64,000 nucleotides of DNA from Desulfopila_A sp964446655 (lineage in GTDB: Bacteria > Desulfobacterota > Desulfobulbia > Desulfobulbales > Desulfocapsaceae): the NCBI GenBank assembly GCA_964446655.1, contig CAYUPL010000004.1:47854-111853 (forward strand). Reading direction: 5' to 3'. Shown here in pieces: positions 17,262 through 26,500 of the stretch (the stretch's first letter is position 1; each line of letters begins with the position of its first letter). The notes beneath the pieces were generated by a model. That model saw only the letters and a list, made by a program, of their open reading frames with translations. It made no database searches and had not been told where the DNA came from. A program made the translations under genes and the position numbers.

Positions 17262-18011
17262 ATGGAAATTCAGGTTCTGGCCAGTCAATGGCTCTCCCAG
17301 ATGGCGGGCTATCTTCCTCTGGGGTATGCTTTTGGGGCTGGTATGGTCTCTGCGGTAAACCCCTGCGGCTTTGCCATGCTGCCGGTGTATCTCTCTCTCT
17401 ATCTCGGAGTTGAGGACACAAATTACAAAAACAGTTCGGCTGTAGTGCGACTTGGCAAGGCGATCTGGGTCACTATCGTGGTCACCAGCGGCTTTGGCCT
17501 TCTTTTCGGTCTGGTGGGCCTGGTTGTTTCGGCAGGTGGCGCCTTTTTGAGTCCCGTCATGCCGTGGCTTGCCATGTTTGTCGGAGCTTTCCTGGTTCTG
17601 TTAGGTGTTTTGGTTCTCCTGGGGAAGCATATTTCATTTAACTCGATGCTGCGCCTCGCCAACAGGATAGGTGATCCACGGCAGTTGAGTCTGAAGGGCT
17701 TTTTCCTTTTTGGTCTCGCCTTTGGTGCAACGTCGCTTAGTTGTACATTGCCGATATTTTTAGCGGTCATGGGGAGTTCTTTCGCCGGCGGCAACCTTCT
17801 TCAGGGGCTGATACAGTTTTTCAGTTATATACTCGGTATGGGAGCAGTCCTTTTGATTCTGACCCTGGGAATGGCCTTTGTCAAAGAGGGCGTGGTGGTA
17901 GGCGCTATGCGCAAGGTACTCCCCTATATCGATAAGGTGTCGGCTCTGCTCATTATCTGCGCCGGAGCATATATCCTCTATTATTGGCTCTGCAGCGGTC
18001 TACTGTTCTAA
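17262..18011 (+). CDS. CcdA/DsbD-type transmembrane thiol-disulfide transporter
   Basis: 249 residues with six predicted transmembrane helices. The two redox cysteines sit in the family motifs AVNPCGFAMLPVY and TSLSCTLPIFLAV. These proteins pass electrons from cytoplasmic thioredoxin to periplasmic partners, for example in cytochrome c maturation. The gene is divergent from the znuA-like gene and shares its operator-bearing spacer, so joint metal control is possible. It ends 5 bp from the convergent YyaL-like gene. Confidence 0.85.
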   Translation: MEIQVLASQWLSQMAGYLPLGYAFGAGMVSAVNPCGFAMLPVYLSLYLGVEDTNYKNSSAVVRLGKAIWVTIVVTSGFGLLFGLVGLVVSAGGAFLSPVMPWLAMFVGAFLVLLGVLVLLGKHISFNSMLRLANRIGDPRQLSLKGFFLFGLAFGATSLSCTLPIFLAVMGSSFAGGNLLQGLIQFFSYILGMGAVLLILTLGMAFVKEGVVVGAMRKVLPYIDKVSALLIICAGAYILYYWLCSGLLF

Positions 18012-18016
18012 TAGAG

Positions 18017-19936
18017 TCAGCGACCCCCCTGAATCGTAAGTCTTGCCGTTTTCTTCTCTTTGAACCGTCCCGGTTTTGGCGCCTGGAGAGAGAGTTCAAG
18101 AGCTGTGAGCAGCAGAGGCAAGGCTGAACTGTTTGTCTGCAGAATTGTGCCGAATGATTTGATGGTTTTTTCTGCCACATTTATCCATTTCGCTTTGTTC
18201 AACATGCGGCCAAGCCGGAGGAAGTTGAGAGCGGCAACCGAGTTCCCTGAAGGTTCGGCGCCGTCATAGGTCTCTTTCATTCTGATGAGAAGATCATCGG
18301 CGGTGGCGCTGTTGTAAAATCCGCCATCCGGATCGGCAAAGATCTCAAGCTGTTTGTCCGACAGTGCAACGGCCTTCTGCAGATAATCGTCTTCATAGGT
18401 GGCGGCCTGGAGATCCAGCAAACCCTGAATCAGAAAAGAATAATCCTCCAGCACACCGGCTAAACGATTTTCCCCGTCGCGTCGGCAACGCTCGAGTTGG
18501 CCGTCTCTTTGCGGGTGAGTAAAGAGAAAATGTACCAATCGCCTGGCCGCGTCGATATATTCAGGTTTGTTGAGAATCCGTCCTGCCTGAGACAGAGCCG
18601 AAAGCATCAGTCCGTTCCAGGCGGTGATGATCTTTTCGTCCCGGTGCGGCCTGGTTCTCAGCTCTCTTCTTTTGAGGAGCTTGCTTCTGCTATCCTTGAG
18701 AAGAAGCTGGAGCTCGTCTTCGCTTTTTCCAAAGGAATCAGCAAGTTCTGATACATTTTTTTCCAGAAAAAGAATGTTTCTGCCGCTGAACTCTCCTGCG
18801 GGATCTTCGGGGGCATTGCCCTCGGGGCGCACCCCATAGCAGGACATGAAAATTCGGGCCGCAGTGTCATCAAGAGCCTGGCGGATTTCTCTCTCCTGCC
18901 AGAGATAGTAGGCACCTTCACTATGTTCACTCTCATTGTACGGGTTGATGCTATCGGCATCCTCTGCCGAGAAGAAGCCTCCCTGAGGATGTTGGAGATC
19001 ACGTAGAACATACTGAATGGTTTTTTCAGCAATATCGGCGAAGAAGGTATCTTCTGTCTGCTGGTACATCTGCAGATAGACAACAACAAGCTGAGCCTGG
19101 TCGTAGAGCATTTTTTCAAAATGAGGGATCTTCCACTGCCTGTCGACACTGTAACGGTGGAACCCTCCACCCAGGTGGTCATGCATTCCACCGAGAGCCA
19201 TGGCTTCGAGGGTCTTGCGTGTCATGTCAAAGGCCGTCTTGTCGCCGGTTCTTTTTCCGTATGCAATCAGGAAATTGAAGCAGGATGGTCTAGGAAATTT
19301 ATTCCTTGTTCCGAAGCCGTGATACCTGATATCGTAATTCCTGCTCAGGGAGGTAAAAGCCTGGGTAGACCAGTTTTCATCCAGTGTTTTTACTGCACGT
19401 GTTTTTGCCGTGTCCTGTAGATGGGCGGTGAGTTTCGTTGCTGTATCCATAAGGGTTTCCTGCTGCTCTTTCCAGGCGTGAGCAAGGGCGGTCAGCAATT
19501 CGGCAAATCCGGGATGGTTCTGACGCGGTAGCGGCGGGAAATAGGTACCGGCATAAAACGGTTTCTTGTCCGGCAGGAGAAAAACAGACATGGGCCAACC
19601 GCCGGCCCCGGTTACGGCCTGGGTCGCCGCCATGTAGATCTGGTCGACATCCGGTCGCTCTTCCCGGTCAACCTTGATGGAAATAAAGTGTTGGTTGAGA
19701 ATATCGGCTATTGCCTGGTCCTCAAAGGACTCTCTTGCCATGACGTGGCACCAGTGACAGGTGGAATAGCCGATGGAAAGGAAAATCGGTTTATTTTCAT
19801 GCCGTGCCTTGTCGAAGGCCTCCCGGCTCCAGCTGTACCAGTTTACCGGGTTGTAGGCGTGCTGCAATAAGTAGGGACTTGTTTCTGCAATAAGCCGATT
19901 TGGTTTTGCCTGGCTGTCGGGATGTATCATGTTCAT
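18017..19936 (-). CDS. YyaL/DUF255 thioredoxin-domain protein
   Basis: 639 residues starting after GAGGAG at ideal spacing. The N-terminal thioredoxin-like domain has PVNWYSW, then GYSTCHWCHVM with a CxxC, and VDREERPDVDQIYM. An (alpha/alpha)6 barrel domain follows with GGGFHRYSVD and HFEKMLYDQA. This is the conserved SPATA20/YyaL family, about 640-690 residues, whose biochemical function is not settled. The hydrolase-like toroid suggests a carbohydrate-type substrate. It is probably cytoplasmic, with no signal peptide. Confidence 0.88.
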   Translation of the reverse strand: MNMIHPDSQAKPNRLIAETSPYLLQHAYNPVNWYSWSREAFDKARHENKPIFLSIGYSTCHWCHVMARESFEDQAIADILNQHFISIKVDREERPDVDQIYMAATQAVTGAGGWPMSVFLLPDKKPFYAGTYFPPLPRQNHPGFAELLTALAHAWKEQQETLMDTATKLTAHLQDTAKTRAVKTLDENWSTQAFTSLSRNYDIRYHGFGTRNKFPRPSCFNFLIAYGKRTGDKTAFDMTRKTLEAMALGGMHDHLGGGFHRYSVDRQWKIPHFEKMLYDQAQLVVVYLQMYQQTEDTFFADIAEKTIQYVLRDLQHPQGGFFSAEDADSINPYNESEHSEGAYYLWQEREIRQALDDTAARIFMSCYGVRPEGNAPEDPAGEFSGRNILFLEKNVSELADSFGKSEDELQLLLKDSRSKLLKRRELRTRPHRDEKIITAWNGLMLSALSQAGRILNKPEYIDAARRLVHFLFTHPQRDGQLERCRRDGENRLAGVLEDYSFLIQGLLDLQAATYEDDYLQKAVALSDKQLEIFADPDGGFYNSATADDLLIRMKETYDGAEPSGNSVAALNFLRLGRMLNKAKWINVAEKTIKSFGTILQTNSSALPLLLTALELSLQAPKPGRFKEKKTARLTIQGGR

Positions 19937-20196
19937 TGAAGGCTCCTCTATAAAACTGTTTCAGGCGGAGGCTGCACAGTCACACTGCGACATATCATAA
20001 GTTTTATGGGAGAGTGGGGACTGCTGTAAACTCTGCCACAGAACTTTTTTACCGTAATGGATACTATAGGCATGCTTAGGCGGCCTGTCTCTTCATGAAT
20101 GATTCGACGAAAAGATTAGTTTTACACTCAAGGTGTTCGGATTGTATGTTTGGTCGGATTGTTACTGGGGAAAACCGACGAAAACCGAGGTAAAGG

Positions 20197-21099
20197 ATGA
20201 GATGTAATACAGGAGCGGTGGCCGCAACGTCTTCTTTCGTGATGTGGGGTCTTTTGCCGATCTACTGGAAACTGCTGGGCAGTGTGCCGGCTTATGAAAT
20301 TCTATGCCACCGCATGGCCTGGTCACTGGTGGTGACAGCATGTTTGTTGACGGTAATGGGAAAGCTAGGCGGGTTTTGGGCTCTGGCGAAAATGAGGAAA
20401 CAGTTTATCTTCTTTCTCGCTACTGCCATGATTTTGTCGGTAAACTGGCTCATCTATATCTGGGCGGTCAATAGCGGTCACATCATCGAGGCCAGTCTCG
20501 GCTATTTTATCAACCCTCTGGTTTCTGTCTGTTTCGGCGTAATCTTCCTTAAGGAGAAGATCAGACCGCAACAGTGGTTTGCTGTTTTTGTGGCCTTTGT
20601 CGGTGTCTCCTACCTTACCTGGCTCTATGGTGAGTTTCCCTGGATTGCGGTTTCGTTGGCCTCCACCTTTGCCTGCTACGGTCTGCTGCATAAAATCACC
20701 ACGGTACCGGCACTGGAGGGACTCTGCCTGGAGACAAGCATGCTTTTTCTGCCGGCACTTGCTGTTATCCTGTTCTGGGAGGGAAGTGGAACGGGGGCCT
20801 TTTTGGCAGGCTCTCCCGGCCAGACAGCCCTGCTGGTGGGTACCGGCGTAGTGACTACCGCTCCGCTCCTCTGTTTCTGCTACGCGGCACAGAAGATCCC
20901 GCTCTACCTGATCGGTTTGCTCCAGTACCTGGCACCTACCATCAACCTGTTTGTCGGAATATTCCTCTATAGCGAACCCTTTCCCAAAGAAAGGATGATT
21001 GGATTTATCATAATCTGGTGCGCTCTCGCCTTACTGATCTGGGATGGCCTTTCCCGACAGATCAGAGCGTGGCGTACCCCGTTGAAGGTGGAGGTGTAG
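20197..21099 (+). CDS. rarD: RarD protein, EamA/DMT-superfamily transporter
   Basis: 300 residues with ten transmembrane helices. The RarD signature includes FVMWGLLPIYWKLLGSVPAY near the N-terminus and YFINPLVSVCFGVIFLKE in the middle, and LLQYLAPTINLFVGIFLYSE near the C-terminus. It is an inner-membrane permease of the drug/metabolite transporter superfamily, with substrate unknown. It is divergent from the YyaL-like gene with a 260-bp spacer and convergent with the MaoC gene. Confidence 0.88.
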   Translation: MRCNTGAVAATSSFVMWGLLPIYWKLLGSVPAYEILCHRMAWSLVVTACLLTVMGKLGGFWALAKMRKQFIFFLATAMILSVNWLIYIWAVNSGHIIEASLGYFINPLVSVCFGVIFLKEKIRPQQWFAVFVAFVGVSYLTWLYGEFPWIAVSLASTFACYGLLHKITTVPALEGLCLETSMLFLPALAVILFWEGSGTGAFLAGSPGQTALLVGTGVVTTAPLLCFCYAAQKIPLYLIGLLQYLAPTINLFVGIFLYSEPFPKERMIGFIIIWCALALLIWDGLSRQIRAWRTPLKVEV

Positions 21100-21141
21100 G
21101 TATATGGCAGTGCAGTTGTCGCCAGGAAAGGAGCGGACAAC

Positions 21142-21618
21142 TCAGCGCCCAAAAGCGTTGCTCGGGTCACCCTCGACTCTCATTTGCGCCATGACTTTTC
21201 GCTCCTTCTCGCCCGGCAGGATGCCGGTTAAGTCCGCTTCCAGTACGATACTGTCGTGCTGGTTGATGAATATCGCTTTAGCTTCAGCGCGGCCGGTCTG
21301 GTCAAGGTGGGTGATGGTCAGCTTACACTCTATGCTGTCGCCGAGATAGACAGGCTTTTTGAAGGAGAACTGCATTCCGGAGGCAAGCCAGCCGAGTTGG
21401 CCTCCTATTTCAGTGATAAGACTTGCAACAAGCAAGCCATGGCAGATACGGCCGCTAAAACCTTTAACCCGGGTGAAGCGTTCGTCAAAGTGAACAGGAT
21501 TATAGTCTCTTGAAAGAGTGGCGAAGCGGGCAACGTCCTTTTCTGTAAAGGTACGGCTCACAGAGAAGGTGTCACCCTGCTGCAGCCCTGCAATGGCCTT
21601 TCCCCGGATAGATGACAT
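21142..21618 (-). CDS. MaoC-like (R)-specific enoyl-CoA hydratase
   Basis: 158 residues from ATG 21618, which has a TGAGG ribosome binding site 6 nt upstream. An in-frame GTG at 21630 is less likely. Single hot-dog domain with the hydratase-2 motif in FATLSRDYNPVHFDERFT (catalytic Asp and His) and ICHGLLVASLI. Such enzymes hydrate trans-2-enoyl-CoA to (R)-3-hydroxyacyl-CoA, as PhaJ does for polyhydroxyalkanoate synthesis or in fatty-acid metabolism. No PHA synthase gene is nearby. The gene is followed on the same strand by nothing related. Confidence 0.85.
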   Translation of the reverse strand: MSSIRGKAIAGLQQGDTFSVSRTFTEKDVARFATLSRDYNPVHFDERFTRVKGFSGRICHGLLVASLITEIGGQLGWLASGMQFSFKKPVYLGDSIECKLTITHLDQTGRAEAKAIFINQHDSIVLEADLTGILPGEKERKVMAQMRVEGDPSNAFGR

Positions 21619-21687
21619 TGAGAACCTCACTACGGAGTAGTACTGATCATGGTCAGATTGTTCTGCTGTGCAGGGATCGCGGCCTGG

Positions 21688-24300
21688 TTATTCAAGGACC
21701 TCTTCAATGACTTCGGCTAGTTCGTCCATGTCGAAGGGTTTGGCGATCGCGGCACAGAAACCATATTCATCAAAATCCACCATTACCGGGTCGTTGGAAT
21801 AGCCGCTGGCCACAATAATGCGGGCTTCGGAATTGATATCGAAAAGAGCGCCTGCCGTTTCCTTGCCGCCCATCCCTCCGGGAAGAGTCAGATCAACGAT
21901 GACACCATCAACGGGAGAGCCGGTTTTCCAGAGATGTTTGTATATATCTAGGGCTTCTCTGGCAGTTCTGGCGCAGACGCATTCATGGCCGAGATGGACC
22001 AGCATTCTTCCGGCTATACTGAGCAGCATTTCTTCGTTGTCAACCACCAGTATTTTGAAATTTTTGCCTTTGCCTCGCCGTTTTTCCCGTTTTCCGGGGA
22101 GATGCTGATCCACCGAGGCGGGAAGATAGACGGTAAAAGTGGAACCCCTGTCTTCTTCCGAGTCGACGGTAATATGGCCGTCATGCCGTTGGATGATGGA
22201 GTGGGCGATGGTAAGTCCAAGGCCGCTGCCGTGATCTTTGGTGGTGAAATATGGCTCAAAGATCTTTTTCCGGTCCCGGCGGCTGATACCCTGGCCATTG
22301 TCTCTGATGGCGATCTCAATATAGCTGCCTTTCAGGTGAGGAGGCAGCGCTTCGGCCTGCTCTGCCTCGATATTCCGGCATTTAATATGAATGGCCCCCG
22401 TTCCTCTGATGGCCTGTCGGCCGTTGGTGATGATATTCTGGATGACCTGGCCGATCTGACCGGCGTCTATATCGACCAGCAGAAGATCCTCGGCGATATC
22501 AAAACTGGAGGAAACGGGCGAGCCATGCAGGGCATATTCGACGGAATTCCGAAGGAGACTTTCCACGGAGGTTGTTTTGCGTATGGGCATGCCTTCCTTG
22601 GAAAAGGTGAGCAGCTGCTGGGTGAGCGCCTTGGCCCTGTGAGCGGCCTTTTCGGCATTCTTGAGGAGATCGCGGGAGTCGGGTGGGGTGCCGGAAAGTC
22701 TGCCGACCAGGTTGATATTGCCGATAATTGCAGTTAACAGGTTATTGAAATCGTGGGCTATACCGCTGGAGAGCACCCCGAGGGATTCGAACTTGTGGGC
22801 GCGAAGAACTTCTTTTTCCATCTTTTTACGGAGAGAAATGTCACGTATTATTCCAACGGTGTGCCATTGATCTCCTTTTTTGAAGGCGGAAAAGGAAACC
22901 TCCACCGGGAATTCCGTACCGTCTTTTTTATAGCCATACAGCTCTATGGTTTTTGCCGCCATGCCATCGCTGTCACCCGGTAGTTTAAATTTCTTGGAGA
23001 TTTTGGTGAAGGTGGACTGGTGTTTGGGTGGGGAAATTATCGAGGTTATCGGTTTATCGACAACTTCCGTGGCGCTGTATTGAAACAATCTTTCTGCCGC
23101 AGGATTCCAATGGAGGATATTTTTTTGGTTGTCTATGGCGATGATGGCGTTGGCGGCCGCTTCGTTGATGGCGCGCAGTTCCTCTTCGTTTTCCCGCATG
23201 GCTCTTTCGGCTCTGCGGCGGCGCACGCTGGTGCGGGCCAGCATAAATGAGCTGACGGCGATGATAAAAAGACAGACGGAATAGAGAAGAAGAATGCGTC
23301 TCCGTATCTTTTCAGGCCATTGGGCGAGAACCTTTTGCGGCACGAAGGATATGGTTTTCCACAAATAGATCTCATGTAGTTCCTTTTCTGAAGCCGTTGC
23401 CGGCTCAGTGGAGCTATTTGTCATCATCTGGTAGGGATGGACGGTGCTGAAGGTTATCAATCCCTTTGCTGAAGTAAACTGGCCATGCTCCGCTTGTTGA
23501 ATCTGCTGCCATTCCGTATTGAGAAATTCGTCAATAGTGCTGGACGGTTCATAGCGCGAACTGGTGCCGCCTTGATCCGGTGTGATGCTGTTGAGATAGT
23601 TGCCGTTTGGGGTAGCGAGTATGGTCCGGCCGGGTGAACTGGATCCTGTCGTTTGCAGGTCTTCGATTAATCGGGTTATGGGGTGGGTGAGAACGATAAT
23701 GCCTCGCCGTTCTCCTGCATTGTCCAAAACCGGCATACTGAAGCGAATGACGGGTTGAATCGCTTCAGCCACCGAGGTGTTGCCGTCCACCGCAAAAGAA
23801 GAGATATAAACCTTGCCCGGGGCAAGTGTCATGGTAGCTTTGAAATATGTCTGCTGGGTCGTGTTTTGTAAAGCATCGTCTGGAGCAAGCACGGGAGACT
23901 CGTTTTGAATGTCCAACAGAATAATTTCTCGACCCTGTTCGTTTATAAATTGGATACGGTTATAGATTTTTTTGCTCTGTTGGAAAATCAGAAGATCTTC
24001 TGCAAGCAAGTGTAGCCGGGTTGGTCCAGGGTTTTGCAGATACGTCGCTAACGCCTTTTGACGAGTAAGAAAATGGAGGTCGCTGGTGATGGATTCGAAT
24101 TTTGAAGATACTGTTTTTATTTGAGAATTTACTTTATACAGCTCGTTTTTTTCTATGGCAAGCTGGGCGGTGGTGACATCTCTGTAATAGAATAAAACAG
24201 TCAGGCTGCCAAAGAAGAAGGCCAGTGGCAGGAAGATAACAAGAAACCGCTTGACAATGTCATTCCATCGAACAAATAATGTGTTTTTCAATATGGTCAT
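21688..24300 (-). CDS. dCache-PAS hybrid histidine kinase with C-terminal receiver
   Basis: 870 residues. A transmembrane helix (about 18-38) leads into a long periplasmic double-Cache sensor (about 40-335), then a second helix (RILLLYSVCLFIIAVSSFML). A PAS domain follows (AAANAIIAIDNQKNILHWNP). The kinase core has H-box SSGIAHDFNNLLTAIIG and a HATPase with DNGQGIS and GSGLGLTIAHS. The C-terminal receiver has VVDNEE and phospho-acceptor VIVDLTLPG. A PAS-NtrB-like kinase of this kind is common in Desulfobacterota. The single-domain receiver at 24503 lies upstream on the same strand and may be a partner. Confidence 0.9.
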   Translation of the reverse strand: MTILKNTLFVRWNDIVKRFLVIFLPLAFFFGSLTVLFYYRDVTTAQLAIEKNELYKVNSQIKTVSSKFESITSDLHFLTRQKALATYLQNPGPTRLHLLAEDLLIFQQSKKIYNRIQFINEQGREIILLDIQNESPVLAPDDALQNTTQQTYFKATMTLAPGKVYISSFAVDGNTSVAEAIQPVIRFSMPVLDNAGERRGIIVLTHPITRLIEDLQTTGSSSPGRTILATPNGNYLNSITPDQGGTSSRYEPSSTIDEFLNTEWQQIQQAEHGQFTSAKGLITFSTVHPYQMMTNSSTEPATASEKELHEIYLWKTISFVPQKVLAQWPEKIRRRILLLYSVCLFIIAVSSFMLARTSVRRRRAERAMRENEEELRAINEAAANAIIAIDNQKNILHWNPAAERLFQYSATEVVDKPITSIISPPKHQSTFTKISKKFKLPGDSDGMAAKTIELYGYKKDGTEFPVEVSFSAFKKGDQWHTVGIIRDISLRKKMEKEVLRAHKFESLGVLSSGIAHDFNNLLTAIIGNINLVGRLSGTPPDSRDLLKNAEKAAHRAKALTQQLLTFSKEGMPIRKTTSVESLLRNSVEYALHGSPVSSSFDIAEDLLLVDIDAGQIGQVIQNIITNGRQAIRGTGAIHIKCRNIEAEQAEALPPHLKGSYIEIAIRDNGQGISRRDRKKIFEPYFTTKDHGSGLGLTIAHSIIQRHDGHITVDSEEDRGSTFTVYLPASVDQHLPGKREKRRGKGKNFKILVVDNEEMLLSIAGRMLVHLGHECVCARTAREALDIYKHLWKTGSPVDGVIVDLTLPGGMGGKETAGALFDINSEARIIVASGYSNDPVMVDFDEYGFCAAIAKPFDMDELAEVIEEVLE

Positions 24301-24502
24301 ATGATGTGCTGCTTTACCCCAGGTCGGCCAAAAAACATCTTCAGCTGGAAACAGGCGAAAGAAAAAGCTCCTTTCAGAGAGTAAGACTCAAACTTTTATC
24401 AGCTTCGATGGAAATTGGCAATAATATTTCATTGCTATCGATTTTCCTGGCCCGGATTTCTTCACCAGCCGAGGTTGTTGTGGCTGCGAGTAAGAAGAAC
24501 CT

Positions 24503-24871
24503 TTACTGATACAGGGTTTCGTCAAGCAGAGCATAGAAGGTTTTAATGTCGATAGGCTTGGTCAGATAGTCGCGGAAACCAGCCTGCAGTCCTTTTTCAA
24601 TATCTTCGGGCAGGCTGTCCCCACTCAGCGCGATCACGGGAATCTTGCGGACGCCATCATCACTTTGCAGTCTGGCAAAAACATCATATCCATTAAGATC
24701 AGGGAGACTGAGGTCTAAAAGTATCATGTCGGGTCGTTGTTCTACGGCCATCTTTACTCCCTGGAAACCGGTTTCCGCCTCAATCATCTCCAGGTCATCT
24801 CTTCTCTCAAGTATGAACTGGACCAGTCGACGAAGAGATAAATCATCTTCAATGTAGAGAATTTTTTTCAT
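24503..24871 (-). CDS. Single-domain response regulator (CheY-like)
   Basis: 122 residues from ATG 24871. Acidic pocket YIEDD, phospho-acceptor MILLDLSLPD, conserved SGD in place of the usual T/S region, and the switch lysine in YLTKPID. No output domain, so it acts by protein contact or as a phosphorelay shuttle. It lies 202 bp upstream of the dCache hybrid kinase gene on the same strand, and cotranscription is plausible. Confidence 0.88.
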   Translation of the reverse strand: MKKILYIEDDLSLRRLVQFILERRDDLEMIEAETGFQGVKMAVEQRPDMILLDLSLPDLNGYDVFARLQSDDGVRKIPVIALSGDSLPEDIEKGLQAGFRDYLTKPIDIKTFYALLDETLYQ

Positions 24872-25149
24872 GACAGACAAGAGATAGCAGAATTTTTGTA
24901 AAATGTGTCACACATCACAGCAGACTGTTTGCTACCGGCATCATTCGGACATTCTATTGATTTTTGGGGGAGATTGCAATGTCTCACTACGAAAAAGACT
25001 GTGTAAAGAAGGCATAAGCGGATATCTATTTACAAAGTAAAAAACGATTGAGCTTCTTGGAAAATAGAGATACCCTGTCAATGGAAACGAAAGTATCGAC
25101 TTCTCTGCAACGATAGCAGGCTTTTTTTACTACGGGACTATTACGACTG

Positions 25150-25644
25150 ATGGAAGAAAAACAAAAAATTCTTAAAATGCTGCTTCCACTCGCCGTGCTC
25201 AAGACGTTGACTCAGGCTGCGGAACAGGCGGTGCCCCAGGCAATACTGGTTGCCGGGTTCGTGCCGATACGCAGTTTTCCTTTCCGGGTAGGCCGGGAAT
25301 CGCGAGTGAAAATTGTTGACGGCCGGGTGGAAAGGATAGAGCGGGAAAGACCACACAGCACGGTACCGAATAATGATCTCTACCTGGTCGATGACGGTCA
25401 TCTTCTCAATATCTCACGAGAGCATTTTCAGATAGAACAGGATCAAGGCAGATTCTATCTCTATGACCGGGGCAGTGCCTGTGGGACCTTGGTTGGGGAG
25501 AGAGGATTGGGCGGAGAGAAAGGGGAGGAGACAATAGAACTGCATGATGGTGATATCATCACCGTCGGTACCAGACAGTCTCCCTATATCTATCAGTTCA
25601 TTGTATTGGATGAACTTGAGGTGAGGCTGCAAGAGCGGCTCTGA
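25150..25644 (+). CDS. FHA-domain protein
   Basis: 164 residues. The forkhead-associated fold is visible from FPFRVGRES (phosphothreonine-binding GR) through NISREHFQIEQD (conserved S-x-x-H), DRGSACGTLVG (the N/CGT turn) and ELHDGDIITVG. A charged insert lies between the first strands (about 55-80). FHA domains bind phosphothreonine peptides, but no Ser/Thr kinase gene is nearby. The N-terminal 40 residues are of unknown type. It is convergent with folP. Confidence 0.8.
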   Translation: MEEKQKILKMLLPLAVLKTLTQAAEQAVPQAILVAGFVPIRSFPFRVGRESRVKIVDGRVERIERERPHSTVPNNDLYLVDDGHLLNISREHFQIEQDQGRFYLYDRGSACGTLVGERGLGGEKGEETIELHDGDIITVGTRQSPYIYQFIVLDELEVRLQERL

Positions 25645-25651
25645 TCAGCGG

Positions 25652-25672
25652 CTCCTGTCCTGTCGACGGGAG
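25652..25672. terminator. Hairpin between convergent FHA and folP genes
   Basis: CTCCTGTC pairs with GACGGGAG (one T-G wobble) around a 5-nt loop. It sits a few bases after the FHA stop and 20 bp from the folP stop. It has no strong T-run, so a terminator role is only likely from position. Confidence 0.35.
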
Positions 25673-25691
25673 TTCACAAAATATGGCACGA

Positions 25692-26483
25692 TTATTTTGC
25701 CGCTAGGACGGCCTGGACGATATTGATGGCTTCACGGCTGGCGGCAACGTTATGAACCCGCACCATGTCAACCTTTTTAGTAAGAGCCAGAGCCGAGACA
25801 ACCGCGCCGGCAAGGTCTCTGTCTCCTTCCTTTTTGCCCGTCAACTCTCCTAGAAAGCGCTTTCGTGAATGGCCAAGAAGCAGAGGTAGTTCCAGCTCTT
25901 TGAACCGCTCCAGGTGTTTAAGCAAAGAGAGATTATGCGCCACGGTTTTGCCGAAGCCGATGCCTGGATCAATGGTGACTCGGCCAGGGTCGATATCGTT
26001 TTTGCTGAGCCACTGCAGCTGTGTTGCAAAAAAACGAAAAATTTCTTCCACAACGTCGTCATAGTGAGGGTTACGTTGCATATCGCCCGGCGTGCCCTTC
26101 ATATGCATGATGATAAGAGGAACGGTTGTCGAACGGGCCAGGCTGAGCATGGCGGGGTCCTGCCGCAGCGCGGACACATCGTTGAGTATGTCAGCCCCGG
26201 CTGCCAGGGCCTGCCGAGCTACTTCAGCTTTTGTGGTATCAATAGAGATGGGAGTGGTGTGTTTTTTCCGGATGATCTCTATAACGGGAATGACCCGACG
26301 CAGTTCTTCGTCGGTGGTTACCGGCTCGGCGAAGGGTCGGGTAGACTCTCCGCCGATGTCGATGATGTCTGCTCCCTGGTCAATCATCAATTCGGCCTGG
26401 TCGGCAGCCGCCTGCAGACTGAAATGCTGACCACCATCGGAAAAGGAGTCTGGTGTGACATTGAGGATCCCCATTATTTTCAT
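25692..26483 (-). CDS. folP: Dihydropteroate synthase
   Basis: 263 residues with the family signatures MGILNVTPDSFSDGG (residues 4-18), GADIIDIGGESTRP and DPGIGFGKT. It condenses 6-hydroxymethyl-dihydropterin pyrophosphate with p-aminobenzoate in folate synthesis and is the sulfonamide target. It starts 17 bp after the ftsH stop, the ftsH-folP order seen in many bacteria, so the two are probably cotranscribed. Length is normal. Confidence 0.95.
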   Translation of the reverse strand: MKIMGILNVTPDSFSDGGQHFSLQAAADQAELMIDQGADIIDIGGESTRPFAEPVTTDEELRRVIPVIEIIRKKHTTPISIDTTKAEVARQALAAGADILNDVSALRQDPAMLSLARSTTVPLIIMHMKGTPGDMQRNPHYDDVVEEIFRFFATQLQWLSKNDIDPGRVTIDPGIGFGKTVAHNLSLLKHLERFKELELPLLLGHSRKRFLGELTGKKEGDRDLAGAVVSALALTKKVDMVRVHNVAASREAINIVQAVLAAK

Positions 26484-26500
26484 GAGAAGATCCTCATCGA